A stretch of DNA of 35,844 nucleotides from NCBI GenBank assembly GCA_009698675.1, contig WLPT01000015.1:1-35844 (forward strand), given 5' to 3'. The notes below the pieces were generated by a model. That model did no database searches, had not been told where the DNA came from, and worked only from the letters and a program-made list of their open reading frames with translations. Both the position numbers and the translations under genes were made by a program. Within the stretch, counting starts at the first letter, position 1; each line of letters begins with the position of its first letter. The stretch comes from Actinomycetota bacterium (GTDB taxonomy: Bacteria > Actinomycetota > Actinomycetes > Nanopelagicales > Nanopelagicaceae). Shown here piece after piece: positions 27,444 to 35,124 of the stretch.

Positions 27444-28355
27444 TTATATGTATCTGCGTTCAAGAATCACGACTGTTACATTATCTCCAGCCGATAGATT
27501 GACGTCTTTTTCACTTACGGCGATAAAAGCATTTGCATCTGAAAGTGTAGAAAGCTCTTCCTGTCCTGAAAGTGGGGCGACTGATTTCCCATCCTCGGAT
27601 AAAACTGCACGGATGTATGTGCGCATTCCCCCGGTCGATTTAATAGCTTTTTCGAGTTTGGCCTTCACGGATGGGCGATGAATCGTTGCCGCGCCAAGCA
27701 TTGTCCGAATCATGGGGCGCACAAAGAGTTCAAAAGATATGTATGCAGCAATTGGGTCGCCCGGCAGAGTTACAACGGGCGTCTTATCTGGGCCAATCTG
27801 ACCATAGTTATGACGCCCACTCATCTCAATGGCCATATCAACGGTGGTGATTTCACCTAATCGACTAAGTGTGCGAGTAATAAGATCGAATGAGTCATCC
27901 TGGCGCTCACCACTAATAATAATTAAATCGGCTCGGACTAATTGATCTTCAATTACCTTTTGAAGCTCATCCTCATCATCTGGAATAGAGTGAACTCGAT
28001 AGGCCACCGCTCCGACTTCACGAACGGCAGTTGTTAGAAGCCATGAGTTAGTTTCAAACTCTTCATTACCTACTAGCTCTTTTCCAGGTTCAACTAGATC
28101 TGGGCCAGCAGAGAGAACTACTACACGTGGATGAGGCCGAGTTGGAAGATGATCAAGGCCGATTGATGCAGCAAGACCAATTTGAGTTGAGCGGATTCGA
28201 CTTCCCGCGCGCATGACTAGACGCTCTCCGGCATATATGTCCTCAGAGAGAGTTGCTCCATGGGCATCCAATAAAGGCATATCAAAGGAATCTAAGGGGT
28301 TGCAGATCGCAATTAGGGAGGTAAGAAACTCATCTACCCGCGTGTGCTCTGTCAT
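27444..28355 (-). CDS. glp: MoeA/gephyrin-like protein lacking subdomain II (Glp-like)
   Basis: The protein is ~303 residues from ATG 28355. It is homologous to MoeA/gephyrin-E but about 100 residues shorter. The N-terminal LLDAHGATLSEDIYA runs almost directly into RAGSRIRSTQIGLAASIG and RVVVLSAGPDLVEPG, so the barrel subdomain with the usual SAMDGYA segment is missing. Where MoeA has the catalytic GGVSxGDYD, this protein has ISGERQDDSFDLI. The PVVTLPGDPIAAYISFELFVRP segment and the C-terminal subdomain IV (~225-303) remain. Molybdopterin insertion is therefore unlikely. Actinobacterial gephyrin-like protein (Glp) acts in cell division by binding FtsZ. That role, and the symbol, are inferred from architecture and neighbourhood (Rv0994-Rv0996 order). 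Confidence 0.8.
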   Translation of the reverse strand: MTEHTRVDEFLTSLIAICNPLDSFDMPLLDAHGATLSEDIYAGERLVMRAGSRIRSTQIGLAASIGLDHLPTRPHPRVVVLSAGPDLVEPGKELVGNEEFETNSWLLTTAVREVGAVAYRVHSIPDDEDELQKVIEDQLVRADLIIISGERQDDSFDLITRTLSRLGEITTVDMAIEMSGRHNYGQIGPDKTPVVTLPGDPIAAYISFELFVRPMIRTMLGAATIHRPSVKAKLEKAIKSTGGMRTYIRAVLSEDGKSVAPLSGQEELSTLSDANAFIAVSEKDVNLSAGDNVTVVILERRYI

Positions 28356-28361
28356 AATCAC

Positions 28362-28367
28362 ACCATA
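28362..28367 (-). promoter_or_regulatory. Candidate -10 box (TATGGT) for leaderless transcription of the MoeA-like gene
   Basis: TATGGT on the minus strand spans -12 to -7 from ATG 28355 and no Shine-Dalgarno is present. The box lies in the 68-bp divergent gap to the cyclo-ligase gene. Confidence 0.45.
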
Positions 28368-28423
28368 CTTGTTAGGCCCGTCTTTCTTTGGGATTTAGGC
28401 CCACAAATTACAGGGAGAAGGCA

Positions 28424-28972
28424 ATGAATCAGAGCACAGTTAAGAAAGAACTACGTAATCGATTGCGTCGCCAACGGAGCCAAAAATTCATTCCCTCGAA
28501 TTTTAATATTATTTTGAAATCTCCAGAAATTCTCGCCGCCACAACAATTGCTTCATATTTTTCATACGGTGTCGAACCAAGCACAACAGAGATTAATCAA
28601 GCCTTTCTCAAAGCTGGCAAGCGCTTACTTTTGCCGAGAGTAAAAGGTGAAGTCCTTGAGTGGGTTGAGTGGAGAGGTGAAGAGAACCAGTTGAAAATCA
28701 CTAAGAAACTCTCCGAGCCAATTGGCAGTCCCACTTTTGATCTAGATGCAATCGATGTCATGGTTGTGCCCGCATTACATATCGATCAAGAGGGTTATCG
28801 ATTAGGGCAAGGTGGCGGTTTCTATGATCGCGCACTAGCGAACTTACCGGGTTGGAAAATAGGTTTGGTGCATGCCGGCGAGCTAACAAGTGAAATTCTG
28901 CCGCGCGAAGTACATGATGTGCCGTTGGATGCGGCGGCGACGCCTTCAATAGTTGTGCGTTTTAAGAGGTAG
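28424..28972 (+). CDS. 5-formyltetrahydrofolate cyclo-ligase
   Basis: This ~182-residue enzyme converts 5-formyl-THF to 5,10-methenyl-THF with ATP. Family marks are the N-terminal basic KKELRNRLRRQRSQK, SYFSYGVEPSTTEI, the LLPRVKG segment and the signature YRLGQGGGFYDRAL. I chose ATG 28424 because AGGGAGAAGG lies just upstream; a start at 28388 adds 12 residues outside the family. The 3' end overlaps the convergent acyl-CoA dehydrogenase gene by 11 nt. It corresponds to Rv0992c in gene order, but galU, which follows in M. tuberculosis as I recall, is absent here. Confidence 0.93.
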   Translation: MNQSTVKKELRNRLRRQRSQKFIPSNFNIILKSPEILAATTIASYFSYGVEPSTTEINQAFLKAGKRLLLPRVKGEVLEWVEWRGEENQLKITKKLSEPIGSPTFDLDAIDVMVVPALHIDQEGYRLGQGGGFYDRALANLPGWKIGLVHAGELTSEILPREVHDVPLDAAATPSIVVRFKR

Positions 28973-30107
28973 GGAGATTGCGTGCCATAACGATGCGTTG
29001 AATCTGGTTAGTTCCCTCATAAATCTGAGTTAACTTCGCATCGCGCATCATTCGTTCAACTGGATAATCCGAAACATATCCATAACCGCCTAAAACTTGA
29101 ATTGCATCCTGTGTAACTTTCATCGCCATATCACTTGCAAAGCATTTGCTCGCTGCTGAAAAGAAGCGAAGATCTTTCTCGCCATTTTCACTCTTTACTG
29201 CGGCGGCATATGTTAGCTGTCGAGCAGCTTCAATATTCATAGCCATATCTGCCAACATAAACTGCACGCCTTGGAAATCAAAAATCTCCTTGCCGAACTG
29301 CTTTCGCTCATGTGCATACTGTTTAGCTACGTCTAGTGCACCTTGTGCTAATCCCAGTGCTTGGGCAGCGATTGTGATGCGTGTGTGATCTAACGTATCC
29401 ATTGCTAATGAAAACCCTCCGCCGATTTCGCTGATTCGGCGGTCATCGCTGAGTTTCACATTATCGAAGTAGACCTCTCGCGTAGGTGAGCCTCGGAAAC
29501 CCATCTTCTTTTCAGGGGCGCCGAAAGAGATCCCTGGATCGGATTTCTCGACTATGAACGCGGTTATTCCCTTTGAGCCGAGCGTGGGATCTCCTTGGGC
29601 GATGACGGTATAAAACTCCGAAACTCCAGCATTGGATATCCACTTCTTGCTGCCGTTAAGTATCCAGCCATCGCCATCACGTTCAACTTTCGTACGCAGT
29701 GCCGAAGCATCAGAGCCCGCCTCTGATTCAGATAAGCAGTATGAAAAACCTAAACCTGCAACTAGTTGTGGCAACCAACGCTTCTTTTGCTCAACATTTC
29801 CTCCCAAAATTAATGGAAGTGAACCGAGTTTATTAACTGCAGGAATCAGAGATGAAGCTCCGCACACTCGTGCAACCTCTTCAATAATGATTGCTGTTGC
29901 AAGTGCATCTGCGCCATCACCGCCAAATTCAACCGGTACGTGTGCCGCACTTAAACCGGCTTTTTGTAATGCATCGGCGGCTTCTTGCGGATAACGATGC
30001 TCTTCATCAACTGCTTGGGCGTGTGGAGCAATCTCCTTAAGTGAGAGTGCCCGCACGCTGGCCCGCAACTCTTTATATTCTGCGGGAAGTTCAAATAAGT
30101 TTTCCAT
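28962..30107 (-). CDS. Acyl-CoA dehydrogenase
   Basis: This 381-residue FAD enzyme introduces a 2,3-double bond into acyl-CoA. It has the family signature YCLSESEAGSDASALRT for FAD and substrate binding, WILNGSKKWISNAG, AYAHERKQFGKEIFDFQ, and the catalytic Glu in QIYEGTNQIQRIV (residue ~364). Chain-length preference cannot be read from sequence. The start shares one base with the stop of the CopD-CtaG gene (TAATG), so it is co-transcribed with a membrane/copper-type operon, an unusual partner with no evident functional link. Confidence 0.94.
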   Translation of the reverse strand: MENLFELPAEYKELRASVRALSLKEIAPHAQAVDEEHRYPQEAADALQKAGLSAAHVPVEFGGDGADALATAIIIEEVARVCGASSLIPAVNKLGSLPLILGGNVEQKKRWLPQLVAGLGFSYCLSESEAGSDASALRTKVERDGDGWILNGSKKWISNAGVSEFYTVIAQGDPTLGSKGITAFIVEKSDPGISFGAPEKKMGFRGSPTREVYFDNVKLSDDRRISEIGGGFSLAMDTLDHTRITIAAQALGLAQGALDVAKQYAHERKQFGKEIFDFQGVQFMLADMAMNIEAARQLTYAAAVKSENGEKDLRFFSAASKCFASDMAMKVTQDAIQVLGGYGYVSDYPVERMMRDAKLTQIYEGTNQIQRIVMARNLPTS

Positions 30108-31954
30108 TATGGTTCTTTCCTATCGCGCGCTGCTAGCTCTTGTAAATACTGGTTGTACTCGGCCAAATCATCGGGTTGGCCCATTGCCGCCTGCCTTAAG
30201 CTGTTTCGATCGATGCGCTTTGCCTCACGAGAATCATCTTTGACCCAACTAATAAAAGTTGCAACTAACGCCAAGATAATTGGAATCTCTCCCATGGCCC
30301 AACCAATAGAGCCACCTAACTGCTGATCGGCCAAAAGATCTGTTAGCCACGGGGTCTTGAGAGAGGCGAAATATCCTTGATCTATAAGTGTCGTAGAGGA
30401 CATTAGTGCAACTGAGAAGAATGCGTGAATACTCATTGCGGCAAAGACAATTACGATGCGAACTAAGTGTGGGATTCGCCGTGGATTTGGATCTACTCCG
30501 ATAATTACGTGGAAGAAAAGAAGACCGGCGAGAATGAAGTGAATACTCATGAAGAGATGACCTACATGGCTCTGCATCATTCCACCAAATAGTCCTGTGA
30601 AATAGAGAACAAAGAGTGAACCATCGAAGAAGGCAAGGGCGACAATCGGATTGGTATAAAAAACAGCTAATTTAGAGTGCAATGCTGCAAGTAAAGTTCC
30701 ACGAATGCCGCGCTCACTGCTATTTCTTCCCTGTGGCAAAGTTCGCAGTGCAAGTGTTATTGGTGCACCTAGAACTATTCCAATCGGTGCGATCATTCCT
30801 AATACCATGTGCGCAACCATGTGATATGAGAAAGCAAAATGCGCATATAGACCAAGGCCTCCGCTCGTTGCAAAATCTATTGCCGCGATGCCGAGAGCAA
30901 AAGCTGCGGTGCGCCCAATGGGCCACTTATCGCCGCGGCGTGTCAATACAAGCACGCCTTTTATGTATAGAGCAACGGCAGTAATCAGAAGCCCAATCAT
31001 TAGCGCATCTGGTTCGTAACTAAAAAAGATTCGTGACCATGTGGGTGGTGGTGGTGTTGATATTCCAGCCACCGCAATAGCTGGGTCGAACTTTTCGCGT
31101 GTTGGACGAATTGGGGCTTGGTTCGATGATAGCCACGCACCCATAGCAACCGTAGAAACCATAATTAAAGCTTCAGCGAAAATTAAACGGCCGAATCCAA
31201 GCCAATCAATCGAATCTTTTTGAGCTAAATTTCTGCGGTGCTTATAGCCAATTGTTATTAAAATCAAAGTCAAAATTACTTTGATGATTACTACATAGGC
31301 ATATGCCGTCGACCATGCGCTCTTAAAATCAAGACGTGCCCATGCGTTCAATGATCCACTGGCAACAACTGCAATTACCGACCACAGCGCGAGTTCGCTA
31401 AAGCGGGCTACTGCTAATGGGCGATCTCCTGAATCCATAACGGCAATAGCAATCACTCCGCCAACCCATGCGGAAAGTGCAACAACATGGATGACTAATG
31501 AACCGATTGCTAAGCCGTGCGAGCCGCTAGATGCCGCATGACTTTGGAAAACTGGAGCTACTAATCCAATAAGTGAAATAATTAAAAGGAGAGCGGCAGT
31601 AAGCGTGCTTCGAATACGAAAAGCTAATGCAGTTACGCTTAATGCAACAAAGGTTTCAAAGAGAAGGTACTGACCCAACGTAATCTGTGTAACAAAGGAG
31701 CGAAGTACGGTCGGGTCTAGCGCAACTGAAAGCGACTGACCCAAAATCGATGAAAGCGTGAAGATGATGGTTCCAACGCTTCCAACAACCCATAGAAGAG
31801 CAGAGGACCATAAGAGGCGCTTTAATCGCTGTGAAGAAGTGGAAAGTTTTCCATCAACGTCTAAAAGTAGGAAGCCGATTGCAAGCAATAATCCAATTGT
31901 GGCGAAACTGCCAATCAACGAAAGATATTTAAATAACGTGCCTAAAGCGATCAT
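30107..31954 (-). CDS. CopD-CtaG fusion membrane protein
   Basis: This 615-residue protein has about fourteen membrane helices in two modules. Residues ~1-290 match the CopD copper-resistance family (FQSHAASSGSHGLAIGSLVIHVVALSAWVGG). Residues ~310-580 match the caa3-oxidase assembly factor family CtaG (AHFAFSYHMVAHMVLGMIAPIG, SHVGHLFMSIHFILAG). Histidines expected in membrane metal sites are retained. A role in copper uptake and delivery to cytochrome oxidase is a family-level inference. The tail (~585-615) is charged and cytoplasmic. The start overlaps the CopC-like stop (ATGA), so this is a CopC-CopD-CtaG operon. Confidence 0.92.
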   Translation of the reverse strand: MIALGTLFKYLSLIGSFATIGLLLAIGFLLLDVDGKLSTSSQRLKRLLWSSALLWVVGSVGTIIFTLSSILGQSLSVALDPTVLRSFVTQITLGQYLLFETFVALSVTALAFRIRSTLTAALLLIISLIGLVAPVFQSHAASSGSHGLAIGSLVIHVVALSAWVGGVIAIAVMDSGDRPLAVARFSELALWSVIAVVASGSLNAWARLDFKSAWSTAYAYVVIIKVILTLILITIGYKHRRNLAQKDSIDWLGFGRLIFAEALIMVSTVAMGAWLSSNQAPIRPTREKFDPAIAVAGISTPPPPTWSRIFFSYEPDALMIGLLITAVALYIKGVLVLTRRGDKWPIGRTAAFALGIAAIDFATSGGLGLYAHFAFSYHMVAHMVLGMIAPIGIVLGAPITLALRTLPQGRNSSERGIRGTLLAALHSKLAVFYTNPIVALAFFDGSLFVLYFTGLFGGMMQSHVGHLFMSIHFILAGLLFFHVIIGVDPNPRRIPHLVRIVIVFAAMSIHAFFSVALMSSTTLIDQGYFASLKTPWLTDLLADQQLGGSIGWAMGEIPIILALVATFISWVKDDSREAKRIDRNSLRQAAMGQPDDLAEYNQYLQELAARDRKEP

Positions 31955-32472
31955 CGGTCCCTAAAAAGCTTTCTAGCATAGAGCGACAATCCGACTAAGA
32001 CAAAAAACGCGAGAATCAAAACTATAATAATGAAAACATTAGTTCCCCAACTGCTACTGGCTGGCGTTTGCGACTGAGTCGGTGTTGGCGTTGGTTGGGT
32101 TGGCGTAATCACACTTGGTGCGGAAAAATTAAATGTGAATGATCCCTGCAGAGGAATCTCACCTTCTGAGTAAAGAATATAACTGACTCTGTAAATTCCA
32201 CTTTCAACTAATGGCTTTAATCCAACCGAAGCATTAACTCCATCAACGGTGATAGTTCCATCATCAACGCGTAGGCCCGATGGATCTGTAACTAAGAGTT
32301 CGTTAGCATCAGTTAAGAGAGGTATTTGAGTTGTAAGTGTTACTGAACTCGGTGCAACGGTAAGAGTTGAACCACTAATAGGTAGAGTTGTAATAAGTGA
32401 GTTTGCAGAGGCACTTGCCATGCCAAGATATGCAAGAGTGACGAGCAGCACGGCCAAACGCTTGGTTTTCAA
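31951..32472 (-). CDS. CopC-like secreted/anchored protein with copper ligands apparently lost
   Basis: The protein is 173 residues from TTG 32472, chosen because GAGGG lies 7 nt upstream; an upstream reading adds 21 residues before the signal peptide. It has a signal peptide (KTKRLAVLLVTLAYLG, cleavage near ASA-NS), a CopC-type beta domain (~24-120: ISGSTLTVAPSSVTLTTQIP and GSFTFNF), a Pro/Thr/Ser linker, and a C-terminal helix (FIIIVLILAFFVLVGLSLYA) with a basic stop-transfer. CopC normally begins the mature protein with His and carries a DGHP motif. Here the mature start is Asn, and the second motif reads GEIPLQG. Copper binding at the classical Cu(II) site is therefore doubtful. Confidence 0.85.
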   Translation of the reverse strand: MKTKRLAVLLVTLAYLGMASASANSLITTLPISGSTLTVAPSSVTLTTQIPLLTDANELLVTDPSGLRVDDGTITVDGVNASVGLKPLVESGIYRVSYILYSEGEIPLQGSFTFNFSAPSVITPTQPTPTPTQSQTPASSSWGTNVFIIIVLILAFFVLVGLSLYARKLFRDR

Positions 32473-32576
32473 CTTATTTCCCTCATTCTTTGCTCTCGAT
32501 TCGACCCTATAGTCCCACTTCTTTAGACTTGGCATCTACCCCCAGCGGGGGGTTATTGCCTGAGATTGGAGCAGAA
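32473..32576. promoter_or_regulatory. Divergent control region of the copC-like and fmdB genes, with a GC hairpin
   Basis: Plus-strand -10 candidates for fmdB are TATAGT at 32508-32513 and TAGACT at 32524-32529. On the minus strand, TAGGGT overlaps the first box and could serve the copC-like gene. At 32538-32553 a strong inverted repeat (ACCCCC-AGC-GGGGGGT) would form a hairpin at the 5' end of the fmdB transcript. Its role, if any, is unknown. Confidence 0.4.
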
Positions 32577-32816
32577 GTGCCTACATATCAATATGCCTGT
32601 ACTGCCTGCTCTCATGAGTTCGAGGCGGTTCAATCTTTTTCAGATGACTCGCTCACGAAGTGCCCGGAATGTGCTGGAGAGATTCGAAAGGTTTATTCGG
32701 CAGTGGGAGTTGTTTTTAAAGGCTCAGGCTTTTATAAGACCGACTCTGCAAAAAAGAAAACTACGAGCGAAAGTACGCCCACCGCTCCGGTCGCGCCGAC
32801 TCCTAAGTCAGATTAA
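32577..32816 (+). CDS. FmdB-type zinc-ribbon protein, candidate Ruc redox-regulated chaperone
   Basis: The protein is 79 residues from GTG 32577, with GGAG five nt upstream and the family start PTYQYACTACSHEFE. Two CxxC pairs, C8/C11 and C29/C32, make a zinc ribbon. Residues ~52-79 are Ser/Thr/Pro/Lys-rich and probably disordered. The M. tuberculosis homologue in this neighbourhood, Rv0991c (Ruc), is a zinc-binding chaperone activated by cysteine oxidation. The same role here is an inference from domain layout and synteny. It ends 4 nt inside the convergent small ORF. Confidence 0.88.
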   Translation: MPTYQYACTACSHEFEAVQSFSDDSLTKCPECAGEIRKVYSAVGVVFKGSGFYKTDSAKKKTTSESTPTAPVAPTPKSD

Positions 32817-32929
32817 TCTTCGTGGTGAGGCGGTTTATCAGACTTGATTTCAGCTTCGCGCTTTGCCGCTTCAGCGGCGGCCTCAGGGTCGATCTCATCT
32901 GAAGTTACATTTGGAAAGAGATCGCTCAT
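32813..32929 (-). CDS. Candidate small acidic protein (38 residues)
   Basis: An ATG at 32929 opens a 38-codon frame ending with TAA at 32813. The product starts MSDLFPNVTSDEIDPEAAAE, is rich in Glu, Asp, Ala and Lys, has a predicted helical middle and ends PPHHED. I recognise no family. Support is a TAGACT box at -13 to -8 from the ATG, the same leaderless arrangement as other genes here, and a tidy 4-nt tail overlap with fmdB. Without it the 148-bp fmdB-mmpL gap would be unusually large for this region. It could still be chance. Confidence 0.5.
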   Translation of the reverse strand: MSDLFPNVTSDEIDPEAAAEAAKREAEIKSDKPPHHED

Positions 32930-32936
32930 GTCAGTA

Positions 32937-32942
32937 AGTCTA
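32937..32942 (-). promoter_or_regulatory. Candidate -10 box (TAGACT) for the 38-codon ORF
   Basis: TAGACT on the minus strand is at -13 to -8 from ATG 32929. It lies in the short divergent interval shared with the MMPL gene, whose GTG has AGGAG six nt upstream. Confidence 0.4.
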
Positions 32943-32964
32943 ACCGTAGTTATAGGAGTATCGC

Positions 32965-35070
32965 GTGTTTGAAAAGCTAGGAAGTTTCATTGTCAGGCGT
33001 CGAAAAGGCGTTCTTATTATTTTCTTGCTCGGCACGCTTGCTGCTGGAGCCGTTGGCTCTTTAGCATTTGGGAAACTCGATAGCGGCGGCTACTCCGATG
33101 CAAATAGTGAGTCTGCCCAGGCAACGAAATATGTCATTGAGAAGTTCAAGGTCCAAGAGCCAATTATCACCTTGGTTGTGGATTCCAAAGCTGGGGTAAG
33201 TGACCCACAAGTTGCAGCTAATGCACTAGCGCTAGAAAAAGAGATCGGTGCAGTTAAAGGTATCTCTAAGGTTTATTCTTACTGGTCTACTGGCGGTGCT
33301 CCAACGATGCGCTCAACAGATGGCAAAGCAGGTTTCATTCTTGTCTACGCAAATCTAAAATCAAATGACTTTGATGGCTTTAGTTCGCTCGGTAATACAA
33401 TTCAGCAGAAATTTGATGGTAACTACAAGGGTTTAGAAGTTTATGCAGGTGGTGGCGCAGTCATTACGCATGCGATTAATCACCGAATCGAAAAGGATTT
33501 GTTCCTTGCTGAATCAATTGCGATTCCATTGACATTCCTTTTACTTATATTTGTCTTTGGTGCGATGGTTGCATCAGTAATGCCTCTATTTGTTGGCGTT
33601 ACTGCGATTCTGGGCTCATTTTTCTTGATCTATCTCTTAACACAATTTACTAATGTGAGTGTCTTTGCCCTTAACCTCATAACTGGTTTAGGACTGGGCT
33701 TAGGCATCGACTACGCGCTACTTATGGTTAACCGCTTCCGTGAAGAGCTCCACCATGGTAAATCAGTTGAAGACTCAGTAATCACAACGGTAGCAACGGC
33801 AGGCAAGACCGTCTTTTACTCAGGTTTAACCGTCTTCGTAACTATGGCATCACTTCTCTTCTTCCCGCTTAACTTCTTGAAATCATTTGGATACGCCGGC
33901 ATCGCGGTAATTTCACTGGCCGTTCTTGGAGCCGTTATTGCACTCCCTGCGCTGCTTGCACTCTTGGGCGAAAAGGTCGACAAGGGAGTAGTTCGGCGAA
34001 GTGCGATAACTCCAAAAGAGGATGGCCGTTGGGCACAAACGGCTCGCACTGTGATGCGCCGTCCGATGCCAGTTGTAATCGCAGCAGTAACAATTCTTGG
34101 AATTATGGCAATGCCCGTTGCAAATATCGCCTTCGCTCAGATTGATTCACGAGTTTTGCCCGCCTCTGATCGAGCCGCGATTTCATCACAAATGATCGAA
34201 ACCCGCTTTGATGGCCTACTCGGAAGTCCAATCGAAGTTGTTGTACCTAATGGAGTTGGGCATGAGAGTGAAATCTCAAATTTCCTCAACCAGGTAAAGA
34301 ACGTTGCCGGTGTTGTACGAATCGGTGCTTTTGAGACATACGGCAAAGATATTCGCGTACAGGTTGTCTCTTCGGTTGCATCGCGCAGTACCGCATCAGA
34401 GGAAGTAATTCACTCGATCCGTGCACTGGATAAACCAACTGGAACGTTAATTGGTGGAGCTGCTGCAGATTTCACTGATTCACAAGATGGTATTGCCAAC
34501 AAACTTCCATTTGCCCTTGGTTGGATTGCCTTAACTGTTTTGATTCTCATCTTTATATTTACGGGCTCAATAATCCTGCCGTTAAAGGCGATTATTTTAA
34601 ACGCTCTTTCCCTCTGCGCCACACTGGGTGCAATCACATGGATCTTCATCGATGGACACCTTAAATGGTTGGTTGGTGACTTCACCGTCACTGGAACCCT
34701 TGATACAGGCTCGGTTATTTTGGTAGCCGTTGTTGTCTTCGGACTTTCGATGGACTATGAGCTATTCCTACTCTCACGTATCCGCGAAGAGCATCTATCA
34801 GGAAAAACGAACGTCGAATCCGTGGCCGTTGGTCTTCAACGATCGGCGCGAATCATTACCGCCGCCGCACTTCTGCTTGCCGTCGTATTCGCAACTTTCA
34901 TGACAAGCGGAGTGACTTCGATAAAGATGCTTGGTTTCGGTGTAGCACTTGCAGTGTTACTTGATGCAACTTTAGTTCGCGCACTATTAGTACCAGCACT
35001 CATGCGCTTATTTGGTGAACGTAACTGGTGGGCGCCAAAGTGGATGCAACGCTTTACTTTAAAGCACTAA
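32965..35070 (+). CDS. MMPL family RND transporter
   Basis: This 701-residue protein has the duplicated MMPL/RND layout. One helix lies near residues 14-34, an extracytoplasmic domain at ~40-170, and a helix bundle at ~175-340 containing GLGLGIDYALLMVNRFREE. After a cytoplasmic link come a helix at ~370, a second outer domain (~390-510) and a second bundle (~515-690) containing VFGLSMDYELFLLSRIREE. The Asp residues in those two GxxxD-type motifs are the proton-relay candidates. MMPL proteins export lipids or other hydrophobic compounds; the cargo here is unknown. The start is GTG with AGGAG six nt upstream. The stop lies only 7 nt from a tRNA-Arg fragment. Confidence 0.93.
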   Translation: MFEKLGSFIVRRRKGVLIIFLLGTLAAGAVGSLAFGKLDSGGYSDANSESAQATKYVIEKFKVQEPIITLVVDSKAGVSDPQVAANALALEKEIGAVKGISKVYSYWSTGGAPTMRSTDGKAGFILVYANLKSNDFDGFSSLGNTIQQKFDGNYKGLEVYAGGGAVITHAINHRIEKDLFLAESIAIPLTFLLLIFVFGAMVASVMPLFVGVTAILGSFFLIYLLTQFTNVSVFALNLITGLGLGLGIDYALLMVNRFREELHHGKSVEDSVITTVATAGKTVFYSGLTVFVTMASLLFFPLNFLKSFGYAGIAVISLAVLGAVIALPALLALLGEKVDKGVVRRSAITPKEDGRWAQTARTVMRRPMPVVIAAVTILGIMAMPVANIAFAQIDSRVLPASDRAAISSQMIETRFDGLLGSPIEVVVPNGVGHESEISNFLNQVKNVAGVVRIGAFETYGKDIRVQVVSSVASRSTASEEVIHSIRALDKPTGTLIGGAAADFTDSQDGIANKLPFALGWIALTVLILIFIFTGSIILPLKAIILNALSLCATLGAITWIFIDGHLKWLVGDFTVTGTLDTGSVILVAVVVFGLSMDYELFLLSRIREEHLSGKTNVESVAVGLQRSARIITAAALLLAVVFATFMTSGVTSIKMLGFGVALAVLLDATLVRALLVPALMRLFGERNWWAPKWMQRFTLKH

Positions 35071-35077
35071 GAAAATG

Positions 35078-35124
35078 TGTCCCCGGCGGGAGTTGAACCT
35101 GCGACCTACCGCTTAGGAGACAGT
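35078..35124 (-). pseudogene. 3' fragment of a tRNA-Arg(CCU)-like gene, candidate attachment-site scar
   Basis: Read on the minus strand, the stretch has a tRNA 3' half: anticodon loop CTCCTAA (anticodon CCT), stem GCGGT, variable loop AGGTC, T arm GCAGG-TTCAACT-CCCGC with one mismatch, acceptor strand CGGGGAC and discriminator A. The expected 5' acceptor and D arm are not found. The bases before the anticodon loop pair only weakly with the stem (two wobbles), and GTCTGGG at the right distance matches the acceptor poorly. Conserved sequence beginning at the anticodon loop is typical of integrase attachment duplications at tRNA genes. Confidence 0.65.
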
